Source: Burkholderia gladioli (GTDB lineage: Bacteria > Pseudomonadota > Gammaproteobacteria > Burkholderiales > Burkholderiaceae). Taken from it: a stretch of 64,000 bases of DNA. The translations under genes and the position numbers were made by a program. This document shows, piece after piece, positions 44,544-51,710 of this stretch (positions are counted from its first letter, which is position 1; every line of letters starts with the position of its first letter). Where the stretch lies: the NCBI RefSeq assembly GCF_000959725.1, contig NZ_CP009321.1:124001-188000 (forward strand), read 5' to 3'. The notes under the pieces were generated by a model. That model saw only the letters and a program-made list of their open reading frames with translations. It did no database searches and had not been told where the DNA came from.

Positions 44544-45152
44544 TCAATCGGACGGTGGTCCATCTCTCTGGCCGCAAGTGCCGGGGCAGGAAGAACCTAA
44601 GCAGCCCTTGATGATATGCCATTCACACATCAATTCCATCGCGCGGATAGAGCATTTGTTGGATAGTGCTTTTTCTTCCGCATCCGGAACCCCCTGCTTA
44701 ACTCTCGGCCAATACATCGAGTCCATGGCCTCGTCGATTGCTTCGTTATATGCATGACGGCGACGAGCGGCTTCCACATGTTCGACAATTGACGTGCCAA
44801 GGGCCCGAAGTTCCTCTTCCTCGCTTACTGGGGTGATGCCCGATAGACCGCCGAACATCACGGCGTATAGAAATCGATCTTTTATCGATCGCCAAGCTGC
44901 GTCGAGCTCGGGAGCATCAACGAGATAGTTGAGTTTGCGAAGACGTTCTCGGACCAGTTCAAGGGCAAGATACATCGGTGGTCGGAGAACTTCCGGCCTG
45001 GCCAACGCCGCTTTCAACGACGCGTGGGTACGAAAGCCCAATCCGTACGCCAGTGCCTCTGTCAGATGAGAGGAGCCAACTTGGGGAAGTACTTTGGCAA
45101 CGACATGCTTCAATTCAGCAAGTTCCGTCGCACTAAGACGAGGATGGTGCAT
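44544..45152 (-). CDS. Hypothetical protein
   Basis: A 202-residue protein with GGAGA before its ATG. The N-terminus (SATELAELKHVVAKVLPQVG, EALAYGLGFRTHASLKAAL) resembles a short helical segment common in uncharacterised plasmid and island proteins. The C-terminal third contains four cysteines (CSIR, CEWH, CLGSSCPGTC) that might bind a metal. No family function is known to me. It is convergent with the decayed GNAT gene. Confidence 0.6.
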   Translation of the reverse strand: MHHPRLSATELAELKHVVAKVLPQVGSSHLTEALAYGLGFRTHASLKAALARPEVLRPPMYLALELVRERLRKLNYLVDAPELDAAWRSIKDRFLYAVMFGGLSGITPVSEEEELRALGTSIVEHVEAARRRHAYNEAIDEAMDSMYWPRVKQGVPDAEEKALSNKCSIRAMELMCEWHIIKGCLGSSCPGTCGQRDGPPSD

Positions 45153-45420
45153 GCAGATCTCCAGACATTAAAATCGACGGTTCCCGATTACACATCGATT
45201 CGGATTGGAGTCCGCTCGGCTAAGGAAAAAACACTCTGTGATTTAACCCGGGAACAGGTTTGGCCCAGACGCCAGCGACAATTATATACAAGAAATAGGA
45301 TGGCGCGATCTGCGGGGCCATTGTCGTTCACAGCGCCCGTGAGATCACCAGCTGCCTGGGGCGCTGATCTTTCAAAGGGGTAGCCGCATGACCACGAAGG
45401 TGTGAGCAAACACGCGCGTT

Positions 45421-45756
45421 TTACCTGGGGGTGACGAACCGGGCTCTCGCGACGACATCACGAAGACCCGCTATGAGCGCGTTAAATTCGGCACCCCGCC
45501 CTAGTCGCAATGCCTGCTCGAACCGCTCGTCGGCTTGAAACGCCCGCGCGTGCCATTCCAGGATTGAAAAGTCCTCCGACGAGAGATCGAGCATGCTGTC
45601 CAATCCCTCGATCAAATGAGCATATGCGACGTCCGGCGTGCTCGTGTCGTTGCGCCGGGCGAACGCAAGACGGTTCCTAGCGTTGGCGATCATCTCGATC
45701 GCAGTGGCGTCGTCCACGTCCATGCTCGTAAGGGGCCGGTAGATCATCTCGATCAA
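45421..45756 (-). CDS. Small helical hypothetical protein, partner of the HNH gene
   Basis: A 111-residue, mostly helical protein. Its start overlaps the stop of the HNH endonuclease gene by 4 bases (ATGA), so the two are translationally coupled and probably work together or as effector and modulator. No domain is recognised. Confidence 0.6.
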   Translation of the reverse strand: MIEMIYRPLTSMDVDDATAIEMIANARNRLAFARRNDTSTPDVAYAHLIEGLDSMLDLSSEDFSILEWHARAFQADERFEQALRLGRGAEFNALIAGLRDVVARARFVTPR

Positions 45757-46511
45757 CCTACGCTAATCGGAGCGAGGCAACCTGGAGGGCGGTCTTTGTG
45801 CTTCGCGATCCACTCAGCTGCATCGTTGGTCGCGACGAACATGGTGCGCGCGGTTTCACCCGACCGCTTCGAATCGCCGAGCTCAACACCGCCGAAGAAC
45901 CGCATCTGCCACAACGTGACATTTCTGTTCGTCGCGATGTACCCACCTCGATAAGCGATGACATCGCTCTCATAGATCTGAGTGACGCGCTGCTCCGCTG
46001 GAATGCCCGCCCATGCGCTCTCGAAAACCTGCGTCCCTTCCGAAGTGAAAATGGAGGCGTTCGCGACGGCGTTCGGCGCGATCTGGATCTTCCAGTGGTG
46101 CCAAGCCAATCCGAGTGCGATGTAACAAGCCAGGGTCGCCAGCTTCCCGCCTTCGAAAGGGATCGACATACCTTCCCGCCAGACGCCATCCGGCCCACGA
46201 ACGAGCCGGTCTCGCTGACCGACCGCGAGGTTGCGGCGAAGCTTCTCGTTCCTGCCGATTCGACCAGCCACCTGCTCCACGATGGTCGCAACCGCGTCCG
46301 GGTGTACACCGCCCATCGGCAGCACCGCCAAGACATAATGTTCAAGTTGCGACTTTGCGTTATTGCAAACATTGCAAGCCGGAACTTTCGGAAGGTTGGC
46401 GCGCTCCCCGACTCGAAAGAACTCGCGCGCAACCACATGGTCTGCCGTTTCGGAAACAGTTTCCCGGCCACAATAGACGCACGTCTTGTTTTTAAATCCC
46501 TTGCTTCCCAT
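45753..46511 (-). CDS. HNH endonuclease-domain protein
   Basis: A 252-residue protein whose N-terminus is a zinc-type HNH module: CVYCGRETVSETADHVVARE followed by ACNVCNNAKSQLEHY, with two CxxC pairs, the DH of the catalytic strand and the NN/K of the metal helix. The remaining ~180 residues are unrecognised and could sense a target or partner. HNH genes in islands often serve in phage defence. The gene starts a two-gene operon with the 111-residue gene. Catalytic residues look intact. Confidence 0.78.
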   Translation of the reverse strand: MGSKGFKNKTCVYCGRETVSETADHVVAREFFRVGERANLPKVPACNVCNNAKSQLEHYVLAVLPMGGVHPDAVATIVEQVAGRIGRNEKLRRNLAVGQRDRLVRGPDGVWREGMSIPFEGGKLATLACYIALGLAWHHWKIQIAPNAVANASIFTSEGTQVFESAWAGIPAEQRVTQIYESDVIAYRGGYIATNRNVTLWQMRFFGGVELGDSKRSGETARTMFVATNDAAEWIAKHKDRPPGCLAPISVG

Positions 46512-46779
46512 CAGGCCCCCGTAGGTCCGCCTTTGCGCGGTAGCACTTCTTTCCTACCACGCCACCAATCGTACCCCACGTTGTTCGCCGCCCGCGCGCC
46601 GGGCGTGCCAGGGCTCTACCTCGCCACCATTCGTTGGCGATATCGGCCCACGCCTCGCCACGCGAGACGCTGCATCTGTCTGCTGAAGTGTGAAATCTTA
46701 TCCCAACAGAATCCGACCATCGGCATGTGCGAGTAATATGGAGGTATTGAAATGCCACGAAATAGCTACCGGAGACTCA

Positions 46780-47022
46780 ATGGCCACGGCAATGACACCC
46801 GAAGAAGCAGCCCGCCGAATTCTTGACATTTTCGTCAATCATTTCCATATCACCGTCGACCGCGCGCTCGGCTCAACCAACGTCATGCACGTCTGGTTGA
46901 AGAGAGGCTTGCAAATGGATGACATGAAAGCTGGCTTCAAGTATGCCGATGAAGCAGGCTGGCTTGTCGATGGTCCCACTGGTGGCGTCGTCTTGACTCA
47001 AGCGGGCTTCGACGAGGCGTAA
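46780..47022 (+). CDS. Small hypothetical protein, winged-helix-like
   Basis: An 80-residue protein starting MATAMTPEEAARRILDIF. GGAG five bases before the ATG fixes this start rather than the longer frame. The layout of helices followed by EAGWLVDGPTGGVVLTQAGF resembles a small winged helix. It precedes a 280-residue gene by 55 bases on the same strand. Confidence 0.6.
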   Translation: MATAMTPEEAARRILDIFVNHFHITVDRALGSTNVMHVWLKRGLQMDDMKAGFKYADEAGWLVDGPTGGVVLTQAGFDEA

Positions 47023-47077
47023 GCGCATTGACATCCATTTTAGTGGTCACATCGACACTCGTGTCGTTGGAGGCGAA

Positions 47078-47920
47078 ATGCTGAAATTCGATGGTCAATG
47101 GCGTTACCAGTCGCCGGGTGAAATGGAGGGCGGCGTCGTCGCCGATCTACTCGCGCTCGTGATGCGCATCGCAACGCAAGACGGCACAGCCCAGAATATC
47201 TACGAGATATTCAAGCGCCGGTTTGCACAGGCAGCTGGTCGGCAGACCTCGCGCAGCTCGAGCGAGGCGTGGGCCAAGGCCGACATGAAGGATTATGCTG
47301 GTCACGCCTCGGAGAATGCGGCGTTATTCGTCGAGGCGTTTTACGACGCCTGCACTGATGTTGAGCGTCACAACGACTCTATCGTCTTGCCACCGCTCGA
47401 CCATATCAACCGAATCCTTCAGTCCAGCGGTTATGCGATAGCCCCGCCCGATCTCGTGATGGGCCAGATCAACGCTAGTGTTGCGGTGCCGGGGCATACA
47501 CCGTCGCTCGACGAGCAGGCGAACGAACTCATTCAAACGTCGCTATTGCGATCCGAAGATCTGCTGGCAGCCGGACAGTATCGAGCCGCAGTGTCGGAGA
47601 TATTCTGGCTGCTCGAGACGGTGTCGACTGCCTTTAAGGGTGCTACTTACGCGGGCGGAAACGTAACCGGCAACTACTTCAACCAGATCGTTGACGACCT
47701 CAGACGGCTTAATTATGGCGGCGTCCTCGGCCAAGTTATGACCTGGATGAAAACCCTCCACGGGTTTGTCTCGTCGCCCACTGGCGGGGGCATCCGTCAC
47801 GGCACTGACCTGAAGGAAGGGGCAGAGCTCGGCGCAGCAGAAGCGCGGCTCTACTGCGATCTCACCCGCAGCTACATCGCATACCTTCTTGCCGAACATG
47901 CGCGGCTCCACGGGAGCTGA
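47078..47920 (+). CDS. Hypothetical protein with abortive-infection-like C-terminus (tentative)
   Basis: A 280-residue protein with a perfect GGAGGCGAA before its ATG. The C-terminal ~110 residues (AAVSEIFWLLETVSTAFKGA; SSPTGGGIRHGTD; RLYCDLTRSYIAYLLAEHAR) have the helical layout and the short R-H-G loop of Abi_C-type domains found in phage-defence and stress proteins. Its small upstream neighbour may be a partner. The Abi_C likeness is judged by eye only. Confidence 0.55.
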   Translation: MLKFDGQWRYQSPGEMEGGVVADLLALVMRIATQDGTAQNIYEIFKRRFAQAAGRQTSRSSSEAWAKADMKDYAGHASENAALFVEAFYDACTDVERHNDSIVLPPLDHINRILQSSGYAIAPPDLVMGQINASVAVPGHTPSLDEQANELIQTSLLRSEDLLAAGQYRAAVSEIFWLLETVSTAFKGATYAGGNVTGNYFNQIVDDLRRLNYGGVLGQVMTWMKTLHGFVSSPTGGGIRHGTDLKEGAELGAAEARLYCDLTRSYIAYLLAEHARLHGS

Positions 47921-48007
47921 GTCGGCGCTGGACCGGCGCCGGCGAGTGCACGGTCATGGTCAGTTCCAGCCCAGCTAATCCTCCAGCGCGAGCTTCTCCG
48001 CACGTGC

Positions 48008-48121
48008 ATGGAGAGCGTAGTCGACCTGGCCAACAGGCTCGAAGAACTTGCGGCCGCGTGGGAATGCGGCGAATCGTCCTGTCCGGCGTGGAATCTTGAG
48101 GGTCCCGATTGGACCAAATAA
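48008..48121 (+). CDS. Possible 37-residue small protein
   Basis: ATG 48008 to TAA 48119-48121 encodes MESVVDLANRLEELAAAWEC followed by GESSCPAWNLEGPDWTK. It has good composition and two cysteines, and the frame is followed ~50 bases later by a strong terminator. No Shine-Dalgarno is visible, and the frame stays open upstream into the end of the preceding gene. Confidence 0.3.
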   Translation: MESVVDLANRLEELAAAWECGESSCPAWNLEGPDWTK

Positions 48122-48172
48122 GCCGAAGAGGTTCTCTACCTCAAGCGCGCGCAGCCGCTTTAATGCTGCAAC

Positions 48173-48198
48173 AAAAAGGGGCCGAAAGGCCCCTTTTT
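48173..48198. terminator. Bidirectional rho-independent terminator
   Basis: AAAAAGGGGCC / GGCCCCTTTTT perfect stem with a GAAA tetraloop. The flanking A and T runs make it effective for plus-strand transcripts from the 47 kb genes and minus-strand transcripts from 48260-49242. Confidence 0.9.
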
Positions 48199-48259
48199 CG
48201 CATGACTGCCCGCTACCAGGTCGAATAGTCAAAGAACGGGCCAACTAGCCCATCCTAGG

Positions 48260-48454
48260 CTATATCGCTTTGCGCCATTCAGGCAATTCCGGCGTCACTC
48301 GCGTGCTCGGGCGCCGGGCCGCAGCACGCATCCCCACCTTATCGGCCGTAGTCAGCGGCGCAGGCTTCTTCTTACGCTCCGACACGCGCACGACGACCTT
48401 CACTGCGGCCGTCGTCGGCGCAGTTTTCTTCAGCGGTTTCGTCACGTGGCTCAT
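48260..48454 (-). CDS. Small basic hypothetical protein
   Basis: A 64-residue, very basic, alanine/lysine/arginine-rich peptide (KPLKKTAPTTAAVKVVVRVS). Its ATG overlaps the stop of the 263-residue gene by 4 bases (ATGA). The composition suggests nucleic-acid binding. The bidirectional terminator lies just downstream. Confidence 0.5.
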   Translation of the reverse strand: MSHVTKPLKKTAPTTAAVKVVVRVSERKKKPAPLTTADKVGMRAAARRPSTRVTPELPEWRKAI

Positions 48455-49242
48455 ATCAACTCCTTATCCAGCAAATAGTCTAGCAGCTTTCTCCACGACC
48501 GACTGTCGGCGGCAAGATCGAACTCCATCAGCCGCTGCGAGCCGTGTGCCGCCCACCATGTTTCGTCGATTTCCAATAAATCCTGGACGGTTCGACAGGC
48601 TCCGAAATCCGGGATCGCGCGCTCGTCGTCCTCGAGCGGCCCATCGAAACCGAGCTTGGGCCAATAGCGATAGCCGATTAAGTTAGGGTCAAATCCGGCC
48701 CCGCCCCCCGCAATCAAAGTAATCCGGCGGTAGCCCAGACAGTGCGCAGTCATCGCGCAAAGGGCAAAGGCTAACGTACCAAGCCAGTCCGGCGCCTGGT
48801 GTCGCAGAAAAACGTGGTCGATGTGCAGTGCCTGCGCGATTGCCGACTCCGCAACGTTGCCCGTGGCATCGTCGATTTCGCCAAGATACAGCGACATCTC
48901 GTTGTCCACGTCCTCGTAGAACCCAATGCGGTTCTTGTGGGGGTGTTGCAGGATCGCCGGCTGCACCGACGTGTAGTACACGCCAGGCGGGGCCGAGTCT
49001 GGTCCCACCTCATACTGGGCCTGCTCATGGACGCGCGCGTTGGTGAAGACCATCAGCAGTTGCGCGTACTCGGCGCTGGTCAGCTCGATCGAATCGAAAT
49101 CGATCAGTGTCGCGGCACCGATTAGCTCGCCGTCCAAACGGAACTCGCCGGAGAGATACTGCGTGGCCAAGTCGGACGCCCGCAGCCGATCGTACGGATC
49201 GTGCAACACGCGATCGAAGAAGTCAGTACGAGGTAGAGGCAT
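48451..49242 (-). CDS. Hypothetical protein, possible GNAT-like fold
   Basis: A 263-residue acidic protein. A segment near residue 200 (GFDPNLIGYRYWPKLGFDG) recalls the GYxxWPxLGF ending of some acetyltransferase-like folds in phage and toxin genes, but no acetyl-CoA loop is evident. It is first in a two-gene minus-strand unit with the small basic gene. Its promoter lies in or near the repeat-bearing region 49243-49677. Confidence 0.5.
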   Translation of the reverse strand: MPLPRTDFFDRVLHDPYDRLRASDLATQYLSGEFRLDGELIGAATLIDFDSIELTSAEYAQLLMVFTNARVHEQAQYEVGPDSAPPGVYYTSVQPAILQHPHKNRIGFYEDVDNEMSLYLGEIDDATGNVAESAIAQALHIDHVFLRHQAPDWLGTLAFALCAMTAHCLGYRRITLIAGGGAGFDPNLIGYRYWPKLGFDGPLEDDERAIPDFGACRTVQDLLEIDETWWAAHGSQRLMEFDLAADSRSWRKLLDYLLDKELI

Positions 49243-49414
49243 GCTATCGGGCAGAAACGAAAACGCTCAATTCTAGCGGTCAGCGCGGTCGCTTCGGGCG
49301 CGCCGCGCTGGCACGACGCGAACCTCGTCGGCCAGGAGCAAGCAGCGCTGACCAAGCGCCAAGGCCAAGGCCAAGCCTACCGGGCGGGCAGCGCTGCGGA
49401 AGCACCGCTTGCGT

Positions 49415-49574
49415 AACCAAAGTTGTAACTACCCTGGTGGAATGCTGTACGGCCCGCAAACCCTTGTCCCGCAAGGCTGAGAGGCCAAATCCAGTTTCAG
49501 CTAAAGTTGTGTCTATCGGCGTTGCGCCGTCAACTAAAGTTGTAACCTGCTGCGCGATTTCAACTAAATTTGTG
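49415..49574 (+). repeat. Array of four CAACTAAAGTTGT-like repeats
   Basis: Copies at 49415 (AACCAAAGTTGTAAC), 49498 (CAGCTAAAGTTGTGTC), 49531 (CAACTAAAGTTGTAAC) and 49561 (CAACTAAATTTGTG). The core CAACT-AA-AGTTG is itself palindromic. Spacings are 83, 33 and 30 bases. All face the same way, unlike a palindromic operator array, and they look like transposase-binding sites at one end of a Tn7/Tni-type element. No transposase gene of that type is near. Confidence 0.65.
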
Positions 49575-49690
49575 GCGCAATGGACGATCGGCAGATTCGC
49601 TGGTACCGACAGCGGTCAGGGCTGGCGAGATAAGAAGGCGTTTATCGCGTGCGGTGCCATCGGCGGCATGGTTGCTAGGGCGTGTTCACA

Positions 49691-50071
49691 CTATCGCAAG
49701 CCTTCAATGATCAAGGCGAAGTTGATAAAGGCAATGAACATCACGTCGAGCTTGTCAAAGCGCGAGAAGATGCGCCGAAAGCCCTTCAAGCGGCGGAACA
49801 GTCGTTCCACTTCGTTGCGACGCTTGTACATTTCGCGGTCGTACTCCCAAGGCTCAACGCGTGTGCGCAACGGCGGTACGACGGGAATGAAACCAAGGTC
49901 GAGCGCGAGTTGCCGGGTTTCGTTGCCCTCGTACGCTTTGTCCATCAGGAGGTACAGCGGCCGGTTCGGCGGCCCCAGACTTTCGAGAAGTGCGCGCCCC
50001 TGCGGAGCATCGCCAGCCTGGCCGGGCGACAGAGCAAACGTCACGGCTGTTCGAGCATCCGCGGCAACCAT
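49691..50071 (-). CDS. IS5/IS427 transposase, second frame (OrfB)
   Basis: A 126-residue C-terminal half with catalytic regions LYLLMDKAYEGNET and YKRRNEVERLFRRLKGFRRI. It overlaps OrfA by ~30 bases in another frame. In the IS427 group a full transposase is made by frameshifting between the two, which seems possible here. Confidence 0.88.
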   Translation of the reverse strand: MVAADARTAVTFALSPGQAGDAPQGRALLESLGPPNRPLYLLMDKAYEGNETRQLALDLGFIPVVPPLRTRVEPWEYDREMYKRRNEVERLFRRLKGFRRIFSRFDKLDVMFIAFINFALIIEGLR

Positions 50072-50448
50072 ATGAATCTTTGTTGTCCATCCTCCGCGAG
50101 ATTTGCCGATGGCTTGTGGTCCGTTTTTTTTAATGCGCCGGTCCCGTCAGGATGAACTTTGACGATTGTGCTATCCAGCGATACCGCTTCGATCCGGACA
50201 CGGATAATCTGCGCGCGCTGCAACTCCGTGAACACCCGGTCCAGCACGCCGCTGCGGGACCAGCGGTTCATGCGCGTGTAGATCGTGTGCCAACGGCCGA
50301 AGCGCGAAGGCAGGCCGCGCCACTTGCAGCCATGCTCGGCTACGTAAAGGATTGCATTGAGCACTTGCAGGTTCGACAGACTTACATTGCCTCGTTGGCG
50401 CGGCAGGCAATGTTCGATCTGGTTGAATTGGGCTTCGGAGATTTCCAT
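50041..50448 (-). CDS. IS5/IS427 transposase, first frame (OrfA)
   Basis: A 135-residue N-terminal half with the DUF4096-type domain (LNAILYVAEHGCKWRGLPSR) and the first catalytic aspartate (EAVSLDSTIVKVHPDGTGAL). After this the frame departs from the usual KKNGPQAIGKSRGGWTTKIH sequence, which continues partly in the second frame. Confidence 0.85.
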   Translation of the reverse strand: MEISEAQFNQIEHCLPRQRGNVSLSNLQVLNAILYVAEHGCKWRGLPSRFGRWHTIYTRMNRWSRSGVLDRVFTELQRAQIIRVRIEAVSLDSTIVKVHPDGTGALKKTDHKPSANLAEDGQQRFIWLPRMLEQP

Positions 50449-50502
50449 CTCCGAAGCATAACCTCAAACTAATAGTGTGAACAGGCCCTAACCACCTTCC
50501 TA

Positions 50503-50724
50503 ATGGAGGTCTACGACGACCACACCTGGCGCCTCACGCGCATCGGCCTCCAGCGCTTGGGGGATTTCGAGCTGGTCGAGCTGGCGCGCGGCGGACCCTC
50601 GGCGGATCTCCAGGCGGATGTGCGCGCGGCGCTGGCGGCTTGGCCCGGCACGCTGACCCTGCGCCTGGATTCGCCGGCCGTTCGGTGCGCGCGATGGCAC
50701 CAACGGAACGGAGGCGCACGATGA
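50503..50724 (+). pseudogene. Truncated paralogue of the 41146-41472 gene
   Basis: Encodes MEVYDDHTWRLTRIGLQRLG, then DFELVELARGGPSADLQADV, nearly identical to residues ~37-108 of the protein at 41146-41472. The N-terminal ~35 residues are missing, cut off near the IS5 right end 14 bases upstream. The sequence left of the IS does not encode the missing part, so a deletion accompanied or followed insertion. Confidence 0.75.
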
Positions 50725-51710
50725 GCGACAACGCTGGCGGCGTCGCCCGCAAGCACCACTATGTGCCGCAGTGCTACTTGAAGCACTTCACGCACGACCG
50801 AAGCAAGAAATCCCAGCTCTACGTGGTCGATGCCCCGCGCCGTCGGGCGTTTTGGACCACACCCTCGAACATCGCGGCCGAACGCGACTTCAACCGCATC
50901 GACGGTGAGGACCCTAACGTAATCGAAGCCATGTACGCGGACTTCGAAGCGAAGCTGGCGCCGGTCCTGGTCCGTGCCGACACCCGCCGTGGCCAGGTGG
51001 ATGACGCGGACCTAGCGATCCTCCTGGAGATGGTGGCGCTGTTCGCTGTCCGTAGCCCCCGGCGTCGGGAGCACCTCCGTCAGTTCTACGAGCACAGCAC
51101 CCGCACGATCATGGACCAGGCGCTCGCCACCCGGGAGCGTTGGGAGTCGCAAGTCCGGAGGGCCGTTGCCGACGGCTTTATGGCGCCGCCGAAGGTCAGC
51201 TACGAGGACATGAAGGCGTTCGTGGACAGCGGCGAGTATCGGATCGACGTGACGACTACGCGGCACGTCGCGACGGAGCTCGAACTTCTCCCGGTCGTGT
51301 ACAACCTGCTGCACGAACGACGCTGGGCGGTCTTACGCGCGTCGGCCGAGTCGGGCGGATTCGTGACGTCGGACAATCCCACGACTCTGTGCTGGGATGA
51401 CGCGAACCTGGAGGGTGGGTTCTATCCTCCGGGCTTCGGGGCTACCGGCACGTCGGTAGTGTGCCCGCTGTCGAAAACCCTGGCGATTCGTGGCAGCTTC
51501 GATGGACGAGATGGTGTCCTCGAGGTACCACCAGATCTCGTGGCGGCGATCAACACGCGCACCATCGCGCTCGCCGACCGGCAAATCTATGCGCAAAACG
51601 ACCGGTTCGAATTCGTCGGGCCGGATAACAAAGTGGGACGTGGTGATGCGCTGCTGTCCCGCTTGACGGCAGTCCTGCGAACCGCCGCGCCGGCGGGCGA
51701 GCCGTCATGA
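50721..51710 (+). CDS. DUF4238 domain protein
   Basis: A 329-residue protein with the DUF4238 hallmarks: KHHYVPQCYLKHFTHD at the N-terminus, a long helical middle and FVTSDNPTTLCW near two thirds. DUF4238 proteins are uncharacterised but common in mobile islands and suspected in defence. GGAGG precedes the ATG at 50721. The stop overlaps the start of the recombinase gene as ATGA, making the two an operon. Confidence 0.82.
   Translation: MSDNAGGVARKHHYVPQCYLKHFTHDRSKKSQLYVVDAPRRRAFWTTPSNIAAERDFNRIDGEDPNVIEAMYADFEAKLAPVLVRADTRRGQVDDADLAILLEMVALFAVRSPRRREHLRQFYEHSTRTIMDQALATRERWESQVRRAVADGFMAPPKVSYEDMKAFVDSGEYRIDVTTTRHVATELELLPVVYNLLHERRWAVLRASAESGGFVTSDNPTTLCWDDANLEGGFYPPGFGATGTSVVCPLSKTLAIRGSFDGRDGVLEVPPDLVAAINTRTIALADRQIYAQNDRFEFVGPDNKVGRGDALLSRLTAVLRTAAPAGEPS

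Larger units (their letters stand above)
49678..50488 (-). mobile_element. IS5-family (IS427-group-like) insertion sequence
   Basis: An 811-bp element with terminal repeats GGGCGTGTTCACACTAT (left) and GGGCCTGTTCACACTATT (right, read inward), flanked by TA on each side. It carries two overlapping transposase frames and sits against a truncated copy of the 41146 gene family. Confidence 0.9.
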
